From the NCBI GenBank assembly GCA_037976565.1, contig CP137684.1:20770259-20834258 (forward strand): a DNA stretch of 64,000 bases, in the 5' to 3' direction. Shown here piece after piece: positions 1-11,734 of this stretch (position 1 is the first letter of the stretch; each line of letters opens with the position of its first letter). This stretch comes from Mesocentrotus franciscanus (Eukaryota; Echinodermata; Echinoidea; Camarodonta; Strongylocentrotidae). Position numbers and translations under genes: made by a program. The notes below the pieces were generated by a model, which searched no databases, was not told the origin of the DNA, and worked only from the letters and a program-made list of their open reading frames with translations.

Positions 1-81
1 CACTTTTCTTGTCTGCCTTGGGTGGTCTTTATAGACAGGTTCACTGTAGCAGCATTATCAGTATGACCTCCACACACTTAC

Positions 82-551
82 ACGTAAGCTCCGAATATGA
101 ACTGTGGCAAGAGCGCCACCAATACCCCTATCCCCATCAGTAAGCTTCCGAGGCCTATCCAAAGAGGTCTGTTACTTGTTGGTTTCCCTCCGTAGTAGAC
201 CACGAACAGGACGAGGACCAGTGAGGCCAGCTCATACATGCTGTTGATGAAGCCAAGCTGTGATGACGGTAGCTTATAGCGCGTCTCAAGTGACGTCACT
301 GCGCTACCGAATGTCCCCGAGTTAAAGGCATCCGAGGCGACCACCATGCACAACAGTACGCAGAAGAAGCGCGCGGATACAAGGAATTGTAGGAAGGCAG
401 GTTTCCATGAGAAACAAGAGTAAGCATGATGACCGTCATCATCATCCACTTCGTCAACCACTAGCTGGTTCCCATCGCCATTTTTCTTGTCTTCATTCAT
501 AGGCTCGTCTATAGTAAGTGATACTTCGTTTTCATCTTTATCAGATGCCAT
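82..551 (-). CDS. SLCO/OATP-family transporter, first coding exon (partial gene)
   Basis: The exon encodes about 157 residues from the ATG at 549-551. Residues 1-45 form an acidic cytoplasmic tail. Hydrophobic segments follow at about 55-80, 101-121 and 129-153. The stretch LETRYKLPSSQLGFI (about 88-102), then a YELASLVLVLFVVYYG-like helix, a short loop with RPLWIG, and LLMGIG/LLPQF match the conserved N-terminal third of organic anion transporting polypeptides, 12-TM carriers of bile salts, steroid conjugates and other amphipathic anions in the plasma membrane. Reading is open to a stop at 78-80, but a perfect minus-strand splice donor (GTAAGT, 81-76) ends the exon at 82. The rest of the gene therefore lies left of the window. 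The family call rests on these motifs; a related MFS carrier is possible but less likely. The exon is free of frameshifts. Confidence 0.75.
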
Positions 552-1005
552 CTTTTCTCACCAGATATATCCTACAGCTTCAACGATGAAATAAGTTTAA
601 TATTCCCCCTCAAGTATACCTGAAAGATAAAATAAGGCAAATTATGTATGAGATTATGCGCAATTATCTTGCACAATGCATTGTATGCATCAGTACACAT
701 ATCTAATAAGCAAATTTCTATAAAACATAAATGAAAATTAAAAATGGAAATGCATTATTATTGGTTTGAGGCGAAGTCATTAATCATTTCATAACAATAT
801 GTAGGCTAATTACGTTTAATTTCTACAGCGATGTTACCTATACGCACACTATTGATTAATAATTTCTATTGAAAATTACTCCTAACCATCAACAGATTTT
901 CATAAACAATGTAGTATTTATTTAGATAGTTAGTAATGAGAGCACTGGTCTGTCGAGCTATTTATAAAAGTAGAGCGTTGTTCATACTTCATGAGAAATT
1001 GACTT
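552..1005. other. Upstream region of the SLCO-like gene, no recognised feature
   Basis: AT-rich sequence directly upstream of the start codon. It should contain the 5' UTR and perhaps an upstream exon or promoter, but I see no clear TATA box, splice signal or repeat boundary before the transposon starts at 1014. Confidence 0.4.
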
Positions 1006-1244
1006 GTCTCTACCAGGGGCGGCGATTTCTTTTCATGACCGGGGGTGAAATGCAAGGGACGAGGGAGCTGTGGCGTAATGAGCAAAAACGTTGTTTTTTT
1101 TTTTTTGGGGGCAGACAAAAATCCGCATCACCACCACTCTTACATGTTACATGCAAGCCTCGCGGAACGCTTTTCAAGGGGGGAGGCTAAAGTATTTACG
1201 ATTAGGTAGAGCAAAGCGAGCGAAGCAAGTGGAGCGTAAATAGG

Positions 1245-1670
1245 CGTGGAGTCCAGGGGCAAACCCCGGCGGGTGTCAAGGGGTGGAGCCACATGAAGCT
1301 CGGAAGTTTTAGGCATTTAATTAAGGTCAGATTAGCATCCCGGGGGCGTAGCCCCCGGAAAGCTCAGGGGTTATAAGTATTTAATTACGGTCAGATTATA
1401 TTTTGATACCTTATTTGTGACACTGGCTTGCAGGTCACTAATTAGAGTGGGGTCCAGATGGCGGAGCCCCCAGAAGCTCAGGGGTTTTAGGCTTTAAATT
1501 ATGATCAGATGAGCATCAAGGGGCCGCTATAGGGCCCTTGCGGGGTCCAGGGGGCGGAGCCCCGGAAGCTCAGGGGTTTTAGGCATTTAATAACGGTCAG
1601 ATGAGCAACCAGGGGCCCGCCTTAGGACCCTTGGTGGGGTCCAGGGGGCAGAGCCCCCGGAAGCTCAGGG
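1245..1670 (+). repeat. GC-rich tandem cassette array (copy 1)
   Basis: Several tandem units of roughly 85-180 bp, each built from GGGGTCCAGGGGGCGGAGCC, AAGCTCAGGGGTTTTAGGC, ATTTAATTACGGTCAGATG and AGCATCCAGGGGCCGCCTTA. Some units carry an extra piece reading ATTTTGATACCTTATTTGTG. The same array occurs inverted at about 17990-18460 and 55190-55515, and in this orientation at about 56620-57090, inside different mobile elements. Confidence 0.85.
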
Positions 1671-1867
1671 AAAAGTCATGCCATTTCAGCAACATTTGTA
1701 AATCACTGGTATCGAATTAGAAATAAACCACGTTTAAATTTTATTGGGGGCAACTGCCCCCACCATCAGTATGCCAGTGTGAGGGAGCATAGTGAACGAG
1801 AGGAGTGAAGATGACGGAAGTGACTCCCCCATCACAGGTTTTTGAACTTTTCTACAATATTTACTTG

Positions 1868-4006
1868 TACATTTTGAAGGATATCAAGTTGTCAACAGCG
1901 CAACACGAGGAAACAACGTCCTGGATCGGTGCTACTGCTCCATACGCGACGCCTATAAGGCAAACGTACGTCATGGTATTGGCAAGTCAGATCACAATAC
2001 CGTACATCTCTTACCGAAATATAGGCAATTGATCAAAAGGGAGAAGGTTCAGATAAAGAAAATCAAAGTGTGGGACAAAGAAGCGTCTGAAAACCTTCAG
2101 ACATGTTATGATATCACAGATTGGGACCTACTTATTTCTAGCGCTTCAAACTTGGATGAAGCAGTCGAAATTGTCAACGGTTATATCTTGTTCTGTAAAG
2201 ATTTACACATTAAGGATAAAGAAATAAAGGTTTTTCCAAACCAAAAACCATGGGTTAGGAAGAATTTGAAGGATATGTTTGTGCAAAGAAACAGGGCTTT
2301 TGCAAATCAGGATGATGATGAACTCAGGGACATTAATCTTAACATTCAGAAAGAAATTGTTGATGCGAAAGAAAATATAGAGAACAATTAGAGAGTAAAT
2401 TCAGATCTAATAATCCACGTGAAGGTTGGAAGTGTATGCAAATGATGACAGGTTATAAAAAGCAGAAATCTCCACCAGTGTCAGAATCTAGATCCGTTCA
2501 TGATACAGCCAATGAATTTAATACGTTCTATGCAAGATTCGATGACAAATGTTTTGATGCCGAAAGTAATAGGATTGTAAATACTTTGAAACAGTTCAAT
2601 GATACACCCATTGTATGTCAGTACAACGATCTTGTCAGGTACTTCAAACTGTACTAATCCAAGAAAATCTATGGGACCGGACAGTATTTGTGGGAAACTA
2701 CTCAAAGCATGTGCCTGGCAATTAGCCACCCCTTTTGTCACTCTTTTTCAAGAATCTTTGGATCAAAACCATGTCCCATTGTGCTGGAAATCATCGACAA
2801 TAATACCAGCAGCCAAAACACCCCAAGCATCTGAACCCAATGACTATCGGCCTATATCCCTCACCTCATTAGTCATGAAATGTTTTGAACGCATAATTCT
2901 TCAGAGGTACATTTTCCCACAGATACTGCCTGACATAGATCCTTTACAATTTGCCTACCAACCACGCAAGTCTGTTAGTGATGCCGTTTTATTGCTAACT
3001 CACTTGGTTGCACAGCATATTGATACATTGGGTCGCTATGTTCGTACAACATTCGTCGATTTTTCATCGGCTTTCAACACAATTCAGCCCCACCTCTTGA
3101 TGAATAAGCTTACCGCTTTGAATGTAAACCCTCTCTGATACTCTGGCTTCATGATTTTCTAACGGGCAGAATTCAAAGGGTAAAACTGCATAATGTGTTA
3201 TCTAATTACGTCACTACGAATACAGGTTCCCCCAGGGTTGCGTGCTGTCAGCACCATTATTTATCATGTATACAAATGATTGTATCTCGTCAAATAACAA
3301 TGTCTCAATTGTGAAATATGCCGATGACACGGCTATCATTGGCATGATCCATGGCAATGATGAACGCAAATATCGGGAGGAGTTATCCATGTTTGAGAAT
3401 TGGTGTGAAGACAATTTCTTGGTACTTAATATAGCTAAAACGAAAGAGATGACTTTCGATTTTCGTTTAAACAAAGGTCAAGCAAATCCAATCATGCTTA
3501 AAGGAGAGGATATACAGAGGGTCGAGAGTTTTAGGTACCTTGGTACAATAATTGACAATGAACTATCATGGAAAGACCAATGCCAATCTCTATATGCAAA
3601 GGCTCAACAAAGAATGTACTTTCTACGGAAACTGAATTCGTTCCATGTAGACAGAACTATCCTGAAGTTATTCTACAAGTCAGTAATAGAAAGTGTAATG
3701 CTTTTCAGTTGTGCGGTCTGGTATGGTGGGTGCAGACAGGAGGATCTTATGAAATTGCAGAGAATAGCCTATCGTGCTGGCAAGATGACTGGCGAAGTGA
3801 CAGATTTGAAACAGGAATGCGTTCATACAATTCTGAAACGGGTATCACAGATTTTGGAAAATGGGAACCACCCCCTCCATCCTTGCTATACCCTAATGCG
3901 ATCGGGAAGGCGGTACAGATCAATGAAGGCTCGAACTTCACGATTCCTTAATTCCTTTGTTCTGCTTTCCATTCGTAAATACAATGAACAACTCCAGTCA
4001 AATTGA
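1868..4006 (+). pseudogene. LINE ORF2: endonuclease C-terminus and reverse transcriptase
   Basis: The first open part (about 1868-2391) contains the end of the endonuclease, including a GKSDHNTVHLLPKYRQ stretch whose SDH is the usual catalytic motif, followed by the linker with PNQKPWV. RT motifs follow: MGPDSI and NDYRPISLTS (2599-3138), FVDFSSAFNT, then YADDTAI (the catalytic YADD, about 3319-3340) and a C-terminal FLRKLNSFHVDRT-type domain ending at 4006. Reading frame breaks lie near 2372-2375 (an A run one base short), about 2645, about 3137 and 3229-3233 (a C run one base short). It is broken as read, but two of the breaks could be sequence error. Confidence 0.8.
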
Positions 4007-4121
4007 ATAGACCTGTATCTTGCCACTTCGCTATTCATCCGTTTCCTTCAACCAATGTACCAGTATCACGAGGAAATAAATTAATTAATACCCTATGATA
4101 TTATATGTTATTCCAAGTTTT

Positions 4122-4240
4122 ATTTAATAATAATAATAATAGTGATAATAATAATAATGATGATAATGATAATAATGATAATAATAATGATGATGATGAT
4201 AATAATATTAAATAATAATACAAAATAATAATAATAATAT
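4122..4240. repeat. (AAT)n/(GAT)n microsatellite in LINE 3' UTR
   Basis: Impure AAT/GAT trinucleotide repeats within the 3' UTR of the LINE. Confidence 0.85.
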
Positions 4241-4726
4241 ATTTCCGAATTCTACGCAATCAATCGTACATTCTCAGTTGTTGTAAATCCATTTATTTTC
4301 TTATATTATTCCACGACGTAAAAACGATATAAATCCGTGTTTCCATCTGACTATGCCATTGTAAATTTGCTACTGTGTATTATCTATTTGTGTATTATAT
4401 TTTGTATTGTATATTGTTCATGTGCTCTATGTAATGCCGATAAACTGAATTTCCAAATGGACCAATAAAATTAATCTGAATCTGAATCTGAATCTGAATT
4501 ATGCGAGGGAGCTTAGATCCCGAGTGAGAAGATTTTTGCATTTTTATTTGTTTAAGCGCTGCACTCTTGGGCCCTCCAGAGCCTAAAAGTGTGTTGCAGT
4601 CTTTAGTCGGTATTTGTTATACATTTTTTTTTGCACCTTTTCAAATTTTCCACGATTCCCCCCTTTAAAAAAATTGAGGGGGGACGTGTCCCCCCATCCC
4701 CCGGGATCGCCGCCCCTGGTCCCTAC

Positions 4727-5036
4727 ACATGCACAAAAAAGGGGAAGAAGATGAAAAGGAGAAGAAGAAAAAGTTTGTGGTCCCTTTTCAGGGATAATAT
4801 TTTAGTTCATCTAATTAATGGAGCTCACACGAAGCTTCTGCCATCTCAAAGCAAAATACGTCATTCAAAAAGGTTAGGCAAGCTTCTATCGACAATGCCA
4901 ACAGTACCAAACATGACACAGTGCTTCTTCAGAAATGGGGAAAAGAGAAAAAACAAAGAAAAAAAGAAAAGGCAAATGAAACAAGTGTTTAATTCTCTCC
5001 TCCTTTGCGCTCTCTGTTTTTAATGACTAATCATGC
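4727..5036. other. Spacer between two hAT-like elements
   Basis: Purine-rich, no recognisable gene. The reading frame at 4631-5023 is low-complexity lysine-rich and not credible as a gene. Confidence 0.4.
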
Positions 5037-5044
5037 CCGTTAGT

Positions 5045-5400
5045 CAGGGCGGATCCAGCCGGCGGCAAGGGAGGGGCCAAAGGGCCCACTTCGTGCGAAA
5101 ATTTGAAAACCGTGCCGGCCGATTTTCCGCTCAGTGGGGTGGGGTGGGGTCAGTGAGCAATTTTTGTTTTGTTTTGCCTCCGAAAATTGAAAATTGAAAA
5201 ATCGTGCCGGTCGATGTGGGGGGTTGGTGAGCACAATATTTTTTTTGTTTGCCTCCGAAAATTAAAAAAAAACACCCCTTGAGCGCCAGGGGAGGGGACT
5301 CATCTTCTTTTTTTTTTAATACAAAAAAGGGTGTTTTTACCTGTTTTTTCTAGGGGAGGGGGCCCGGACCCATCGCCCCCCCCCCCTGGATCCGCCACTG
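5045..5400. mobile_element. hAT-like MITE, GGATCC-end family (copy 1)
   Basis: The ends are inverted: CAGGGCGGATCCAGCC at 5045 and CCTGGATCCGCCACTG ending at 5400. The 8-bp target duplication CCGTTAGT is perfect (5037-5044 and 5401-5408). A second copy lies at 40842-41107. The interior carries a direct repeat of a CGTGCCGGCCGAT-containing segment. There is no coding capacity. Confidence 0.9.
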
Positions 5401-5408
5401 CCGTTAGT

Positions 5409-5924
5409 AATCATCATCTTATAATTGTCTGATTACGTTATATGAGGCCTTAAAATTACATAATACCCTTGTCCCCGATTTATGCAGTAGCTCCTTTCGT
5501 TTTATTGTGGATATCTTTTATCATTGGATTACGCAAATAGGATCTTGTTGATAAAGTACTAGGAAAATAAACATTGTCTATCATCTGTGAAGGTTACCGT
5601 GTCGACAAAATGGCAACAAGATAGAATTCTTGTATTTTCGAGATTCACACTTCTTCTTAAAAAAATACACCTACTTTCCTGCAATAATATCATTTCAGTA
5701 GAAGAAGAGGTGTCATAATTGTTTGAAAATCAATGTCCATTCATGAATACGAAGCAGAGCATTTGTATGTAAAGATATTGCGAAGATGTGGCCATCGACT
5801 CTTTGCTAAAAATGGATTCTATTCACTACGAAAATCCTTTAAAGTCTATATACTCAGAGACTGGCACTGTGCTCTCGGGAATTCAATACGGCATTGAAAA
5901 CGTTTCGATTGACTAGGGTCTATG
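5409..5924. other. No recognised feature
   Basis: AT-rich single-copy-looking sequence; no exon, repeat boundary or RNA gene is seen. Confidence 0.4.
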
Positions 5925-6530
5925 CAAACTTATTGGCAAATGATGAAACCAGGTAAAACTAGAAGACTAGTAATGGGATATTCTGCTGCCAGGCTTATCA
6001 CTAGAACACATTCACGAGAATCAGTTTCCCTAATACTTCGTAATTTACATTGGCTTCCAGTTAAAGATAGATTAATATAAGGCTTCTTGTAATAGCATTC
6101 AAATGTCAGCATAAATTGGCTCCTCTCTACTTACAACAGCTTATCAATGAGTAGTTCCAGACAGTTGTTTGTCCCCCTTACGGTACCTACAATATCATAT
6201 GGGCATAAAGCATTTCAACATGCAGTCCCTCAACTATGGAACAAACTTCCTAGTAATATCAAAGAATGTTCTTCTCTTGATCTATTTTATAAGCCTCTGT
6301 TAAAGTCTTACCTTTTTCAAACGTAATTTCGTACCATTCTTTATACAATACAATGTATTATATATGTAGTTTCCATTTTGGATATTTATCATGCTATTAT
6401 GTTCTTATTATTTCATTTCTTCTGTACTCACTTCTTGATTTTCTTTTAAATCCATAGCGCTTAGAGACTTAATTGTAATTTGCGCTATATAACAACTGAG
6501 TATTATTATTATTATTATTATACGTACAAA
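5925..6530 (+). mobile_element. Decayed LINE 3' fragment (L2/CR1-like)
   Basis: Translated in pieces, 5960-6325 gives the C-terminal RT-associated region: a tract like NLHWLPVKDRL, then APLYLQQL, then QLWNKLPSNIKE and KSYLFQT, with stops between. The 3' UTR contains the AGCGCTTAGAGAC and TTTGCGCTATATAA motifs seen in L2-like tails and ends in (ATT)n at 6501-6520. It is 5' truncated and old. Confidence 0.7.
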
Positions 6531-6732
6531 TTTCCCAAAAATTTTATGGCAAAATTTCACTTAAATAATTGTATCATAATGTGAAAGAGGATGTCATTTA
6601 AGACTCATTTCTGCAAGGATTTTCAAAATAAATGTGTTTGAAGACGAAAATTGTTGAAAGAATACAAAATTAAGGTTTTTTGCGTACAACAGAAAACCCA
6701 AATTATGTATTCTTTCATCAATAGGCCTATTT

Positions 6733-7355
6733 GTCATCAATGTTTTGGCGAATTGGGGGCTCCCAACTCTTTCGAGAGGCTTTAAGGTAAATTATGATGA
6801 TACCAGTGCTATTTAGAATCATATTAAGTAAACGATGACAAGGGTAATTGAAGACGATCGGAATCATTTATCACCGACTCAATATTTACGAGGCCGAAGC
6901 AATTTCCTCAAGGCCACATTATGGAAAGTTAACTAATAGTAGAATGAGAATTGTAATATCTAAAATAAGTATCGGTTTTTATATAAAAATATATTTTCAC
7001 TAAGAAAGGAGAACTGTATAACTTGGACATAAAGGAGTGAAAGTCGCCATCAATTTTTTGGCGAATTTGGGGCTCCCAACACTTTAGAGAGCCTTTAAGG
7101 TAAGTTATGATTATACCAGTGCTATTTAGAATCATATTAAGTAAACAAGGACAAGGGTAATTGAAGATGATCGCAATCATTTATCACCGACTCAATATTT
7201 ACGAGGCCGAAGCAATTTCCTCAAGGCCACATTATGGAAAGTTAACTAATAGTGGAATGAGAATTGTAATATCTAAAATAAATATAGGTTTTATATAAAA
7301 AAAAATATTTTCACTAAGAAAGGAGAACTGTATAACTTGGACATTAAAGAGTGGA
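6733..7355. repeat. Tandem duplication, period about 313 bp
   Basis: Two adjacent direct copies (about 6733-7045 and 7046-7355), each starting near TTTTGGCGAATT and containing GGGGCTCCCAAC, ACCAGTGCTATTTAGAATC and GAGAACTGTATAACTTGGAC. The copies differ at scattered positions. No coding potential is seen. Confidence 0.9.
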
Positions 7356-7884
7356 TTTTTAAAAACAATCATCATCCATTTTTTCAAAAGAATACTTTAG
7401 TAGTGTTACTCATTCTTTAGTATATATTAAAATAAATAAACTCATCCTTTCATCTCTATTGATTACTGTTTTACATTACTAGCTTCATGCAAATAGAAAT
7501 TTCCTTCTAGTGGGAAAAAAATACTGACTATTTTCTAAGTGAAATGTCAATACCTTCAAGTAGCCTTAATTTATGATTTGTTTGTTTTCGATGTTTCATG
7601 CCAAAAATAAGTTGAAGTAACTAACAAATCAACAATGTACGAAGCGGAAAAGGGTGACTGTACAGTAGCACAACGACATGCTTAGATTTTGAAGATAAAT
7701 GTCATAGAGATCTATGAATGTCGCCTCAAATAAATCAATGCTGCAGCTGCTATTCCGGCTATCCCGGCTATTCTGGTTCCTGAAGGCTGACATTTCGAAT
7801 GAACTCATATTCACCGAGTAATTCCATTTCCACAGTTGTAGGAAGCGAGAAAAGGTTCTTAACTTTCTATTTTCGATTGAACAA
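7356..7884. other. No recognised feature
   Basis: AT-rich sequence without an exon, repeat boundary or RNA gene that I can identify. Confidence 0.4.
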
Positions 7885-8050
7885 TGAGGGTTGAATCATG
7901 GATATAATCCTTGGTAAAGGCATTATTTACTCTTACTTATATTGTTCATGTGCTCTGTATTGCAATTTACATATAGTTTATATTTTTCATGTACATTCTC
8001 AGCGCCTGGATCATTTTTGCGATATTGATATGGCGCTTTACAAATACCCA

Positions 8051-8084
<34 letters not shown>

Positions 8085-8195
8085 CATCATCATCAGCAGC
8101 AGCATCGTTATCATTGCTATTGTAATTATTATTATCATTATTATTGTTATCATTATTTATTAATATTATAATATTATTATTATTAGGGAGGGGCG
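7885..8195 (+). mobile_element. LINE 3' UTR remnant ending in (ATT)n
   Basis: A tail with TATGGCGCTTTACAAATACC followed by (ATT)n with CAT and AGC interruptions (8050-8195). The GCGCT...ATT tail resembles the L2-like 3' end at 6460-6520. The overlapping tyrosine/histidine- or isoleucine-rich reading frames are translations of the microsatellite. Confidence 0.6.
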
Positions 8196-8227
8196 AGCAA
8201 GAAGCATTTACTCCACTATTGAGAGAA

Positions 8228-8231
8228 AGGT

Positions 8232-8282
<51 letters not shown>

Positions 8283-8345
8283 GAGACAGAGAGGGGAGGG
8301 AGGGATGGAATGAGATAGAGAGGCAGAAAGAGAGAAAGAAAAGGT
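8228..8345. repeat. (GA)n microsatellite and purine-rich flank
   Basis: Nearly pure GA dinucleotides at 8232-8280, then imperfect purine-rich sequence. Confidence 0.9.
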
Positions 8346-8616
8346 TGTTTAAATGGTCAAGAAATGCCGGTCAGCATGATATTTCTGAATCGTGTTCCTG
8401 CCCCCTCCCCCCGTCCCAACTCCACTCTTCTATAGAATCCCGGGTCCGCCCTTGTTTTAGGGTTATATATTCTTAAGAGCATTCTCTATTTAACAAATGC
8501 AGTTACGTGATTCATAAGTGGTTTGTCGAGTGTTAAATTGAAATGAAATGTACATGTAGCAGTAGTATGACGAATCCTTGATTCTTTTGTCAGAAAATGA
8601 TTATTTGTAATCAGAC

Positions 8617-9309
8617 CATGGGGGTGTTTCACAAAGACTAAGATCGACTTTAAGTTGGACTTAAGTATAACAGGCCGTTCATGCCACTGTTTGCTCTTAC
8701 CATTTACTGGCATTTGTCTTTCAAGGGACGTACAAATCGTGGTCTCAAATCTACAGAGTTTACATTTTTTGATAGTTCATTATTGAAGGAAAAAATATTA
8801 TCTAAAGATTATAATTTAGAGACCAATGGTGATAGCAACCAATGGCGTGAATGGCCCGCCATACTTAAGTCCAACTTAAAGAGAAGGTTGAGTTCTAGTC
8901 ATGCGCTTGCATTGTGTACGAAACGTTGTGGAATCGATCAGAAAAGTTTGATCATCTAGCATATAAGTATTGGTGTGTACTGCAAGGTTCTGGAATCATC
9001 AAAATGATAAGAAATTTGGCCCAGTCTTGGCAAAGTTACAAGCACTGTACACAGAAAGATGTTTGTGGGACTACACGAACATGTGGCATAAAAATCCGTC
9101 CCGATTTTTATGATGTTACATGCCATATTTAGAATATTAAGGCATTTGAAGAGCCCGGAAGAGCCATGCTTTACAGGGAACATTTTTTTTCTGATGTTCT
9201 TCCACACTTGCATAATACAATGATGTCGCTCACAAATTATTTGTCACCTCTTCCCAGAACTCAACCTTCTCTTTAAAGTCGATCTTAATCTTTGTGAAAC
9301 ACCCCCATG
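8617..9309. mobile_element. MITE with GGGGGTGTTTCACAAAG ends
   Basis: The ends are inverted: CATGGGGGTGTTTCACAAAG (8617) and its complement ending at 9309, extending through AAGATCGACTTTAA-like sequence. The transposon superfamily is not determined. It appears to contain a second repeat (8885-9270) with its own inverted ends, so it may be composite. Confidence 0.75.
8885..9270. repeat. Dispersed repeat, GTTCTGGTCATGCG family (copy 1)
   Basis: Begins with GGTTGAGTTCTAGTCATGCG and ends with CCAGAACTCAACC, so it has short inverted ends. Related copies are at about 39045-39440 (inverted) and 44640-44850 (partial). No ORF is conserved among them. Confidence 0.7.
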
Positions 9310-9442
9310 TCTGAACGATCAAATGATGGCAAAGTAGGTGAGGTCATGCACAAGGCCTTGATGGTAAAAGAAATAGGTCAGGTTTAAATCAAGAGAGAAG
9401 AAAAAGGGAATGTACATGAATTTATGAAAAGAGCTAGATATA

Positions 9443-10148
9443 CAGTGCGTCCCAGAAAAAAACAAAACCCGAAAATAAATGGATATTGTTGCTGTTAAAC
9501 AAACTATGAGCTACACAAATATGACTCCTTGCTTTTCATAAAATAGAAGTAATATGCTTTCAGATGGTTGATTGATGACATTAATCCATACACGCTTCAC
9601 TGAGCAATATTGTTGTGAAAATGGTATGTAAAATTCAATTTGTGCCAGATTTGGGTGAAACAGTGAGCATGGCTGAATACGTTAGTATCACGCGTGATCA
9701 GGAACATGACCCGAATGAAACTGAAAACCTAATGGGAAGATTGTTTTCCTTTGATAATGAGGGCAAGATTTATTGCCATCATCATAAAATAAAGGATAGT
9801 GGAGATAATAATTGTCGATGGTGAGGGTCAAAGGGGCATATTTGTACTAATCACACAATGAAAATCTTGCATAATTATCTTTAAATGCTTACATTTCCCT
9901 AACGTCATGTTCGCGTGATATACTAACGTTTTCACTTTGTTGCCAAAATCTGGCACAAATGGATTTCGACATGCCATTTTTAAACAATGCTGCTCGGTGA
10001 AGCGTGTATTGATTCATGCAATCATGGTATCATTTGAAATCATATTACTTCTTTATCAAGAGCAAAATATTATATTGTATAAAGATCATATTTTTTCCCC
10101 TCACAATTACCGTTAGTTTTCAGGTTTCATTTTTTCTAGGACGCAATG
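9443..10148. mobile_element. Tc1/mariner-like MITE with TA duplication
   Basis: The ends are CAGTGCGTCCCAGAAAAAA at 9443 and, inverted, CATTGCGTCCTAGAAAAAA ending at 10148, each flanked by TA (9441-9442, 10149-10150). Inner parts are also inverted: CGCTTCACTGAGCAATATTG near 9590 matches the complement near 9990, and TTTGTGCCAGATTTGG matches near 9940. The element is thus largely a long imperfect palindrome of about 250-bp arms. No transposase ORF is present. Confidence 0.85.
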
Positions 10149-10150
10149 TA

Positions 10151-11020
10151 TACGCTGCATTTCAAGTGGTACTTTATCATAACGTTAATTTGTTCATGTG
10201 GATAAGCAGTGCATTTTATCAATATTCATATTTGACAATTGATATTTATAAAACTACTATTAGAGTTAGTGTGCGCCATTTTAAAAACTGCAAAAAATTC
10301 ACAGCATTATTTCACATATATCACATATACTTGAAAACTTTCTTTAGACGTAGTCAAAGATTTTAGACACTTTCTCGTGCCCCTCGTTATAAGAATGCCT
10401 GACCTACCATTTTTTTGTAATATCATTTCCTGCCTTGATAACACACGTGACGTTGTATGTGAGATATTGCATATGACATCCGTTTCAATCTAGTTTTACA
10501 GGATGAATGGCATTGCATTCCCAATATATTTCTTTCTTATCAAATATTGATCCCTTTGTCTATATTATTCTGTTGGCATATATACAATATCATGTATATT
10601 ATGAGAATTCATGATAATTACAATCCGGTAACCACATAGGCTATGTATTTTGAATTAATCGGAAATTTCTCCCTATATCTATTCAGTATATTTATATATA
10701 GGCCTATATATATATATATCTTTTATATACAGCAGGGTTGTTTATTTACAAAAAGAAATTCGACAAGTTAGAAATAAAAAACCAAACAAACAATATAATA
10801 TTTTTGATTAATGAAATCCTGTTCAGTGATTGATCAACATAGCATCATGTGACCAAACATGACATTGCTATGATGTTACCGATAAGGAAAATGTGCTAAA
10901 CCGTGACGTCATCCATATGCGATCGATCAAGATCAATGTGGTCTCGGTATCGGCCCGGTAAATTATTGTTATTATTATTATTTTTTTAATAAGGTTGGTT
11001 TGAAAAATTTCAAACAAATA
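10151..11020. other. No recognised feature
   Basis: AT-rich, with short TA-rich runs near 10690-10730. The reading frame at 10016-10366 has no recognisable features and overlaps the MITE end. Confidence 0.4.
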
Positions 11021-11022
11021 TA

Positions 11023-11118
11023 CCGTGCACTATTTCAAGCCACTAGTGAAATTATGGATTCCTGCCACCTCGATCCATAATTTCAACTAGAGCCTCTCAG
11101 TGCATGGAATATTTGTTT
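11023..11118. repeat. Imperfect hairpin (about 45-bp arms)
   Basis: CAAATATACCGTGCACT and TAGTGAAATTATGGATTC on the left pair with GATCCATAATTTCAACTAG and AGTGCATGGAATATTTG on the right. It is probably a small MITE, but a structured transcript cannot be excluded. Confidence 0.7.
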
Positions 11119-11175
11119 AATATACATACAAAAAAGAAAAAGGATCATGTAGTACAACGAAAAGGTAATGACTAA

Positions 11176-11308
11176 CAGGGCCATAGCCAGAGTTTGATGT
11201 TTGGAGGGGGCACATACATGTAATTGATCGACGTCATGGGGAGGGGTCTATGAGGAGGGCTGTCTGATCTTGAAATTTTTTTTCACTACTTTTTTGGCTA
11301 CGGGCCTG
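11176..11308. mobile_element. Short hAT-like MITE (133 bp)
   Basis: The ends are CAGGGCCATAGCC (11176) and GGCTACGGGCCTG (ending 11308), in inverted orientation. The flanking 8-bp duplication is ATGACTAA / ATGACTAG (11168-11175 and 11309-11316, one mismatch). Confidence 0.8.
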
Positions 11309-11316
11309 ATGACTAG

Positions 11317-11734
11317 CAATGATCATCAGGACACAACAACAACAACAAAGAAAATGTTAAGAAGTCCCTCTCAAGTCATTTGGGTTAACATGACCTTTTC
11401 CCTTTATCACACCTTATATGTTGTTCACTGTCATTTCTAAATATATTTACTTCAGTCTGAATACGGCCTTGATTTGTGTGAAACGGGAACTTCGCAGTTT
11501 ACATTTGAAGTTTATGATAAATATCCTGTCCCTGTCAATGTGGTTTCTATCGCTGTTTTATGGAGCCCTAATCAGCCTGGTACGATGCCTTACTGGTTTC
11601 CATTCCTCCCATGACGCACCGCTATGAGTTCATTTCCATTTTAAAACCCCACAACAAAAACAAATTTTAAAGGAATATCTCTAGAATTTTCAGCCGATCG
11701 AGTAATCCAAATGTCGAAGAATAGTAGCAAGGAA
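11317..11734. other. No recognised feature
   Basis: AT-rich sequence with (CAA)n at 11334-11348 and no credible gene. Confidence 0.4.

Larger units (their letters stand above)
1862..4499 (+). mobile_element. 5'-truncated non-LTR retrotransposon (Jockey/CR1 superclade)
   Basis: The sequence starts inside an AP-endonuclease domain, runs through a reverse transcriptase and C-terminal region, then an AT-rich 3' UTR with (AAT)n, and ends in a short-period tail of repeated TCTGAA at 4470-4499. Tails of short tandem repeats are common in CR1/L2/Rex-like LINEs. The 5' end is cut within the endonuclease, as expected from incomplete reverse transcription. It sits inside the hAT-like element at 1014-4718 and is therefore younger. 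Confidence 0.8.
1014..4718. mobile_element. hAT-like non-autonomous element with nested LINE
   Basis: The ends are inverted: CAGGGGCGGCGAT at 1014 and its complement ending CGCCCCTG at 4718. The flanks are 8-bp target duplications with one mismatch, GTCTCTAC (1006-1013) and GTCCCTAC (4719-4726). CAGGGG termini with 8-bp duplications are typical of hAT-superfamily elements. The body at 1014-1855 is related to the reverse complement of the element at 17721-18684. A LINE (about 1862-4499) is inserted in it, and the rest of the hAT-like element resumes at about 4500. No transposase is visible, so the element is non-autonomous. Confidence 0.75.

Noticed and set aside
9615..9824. 69-codon frame inside the mariner-like element as a transposase remnant
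   Set aside because: It lies in the inverted arm, has no DDE or helix-turn-helix motif, and is not matched by further coding sequence.
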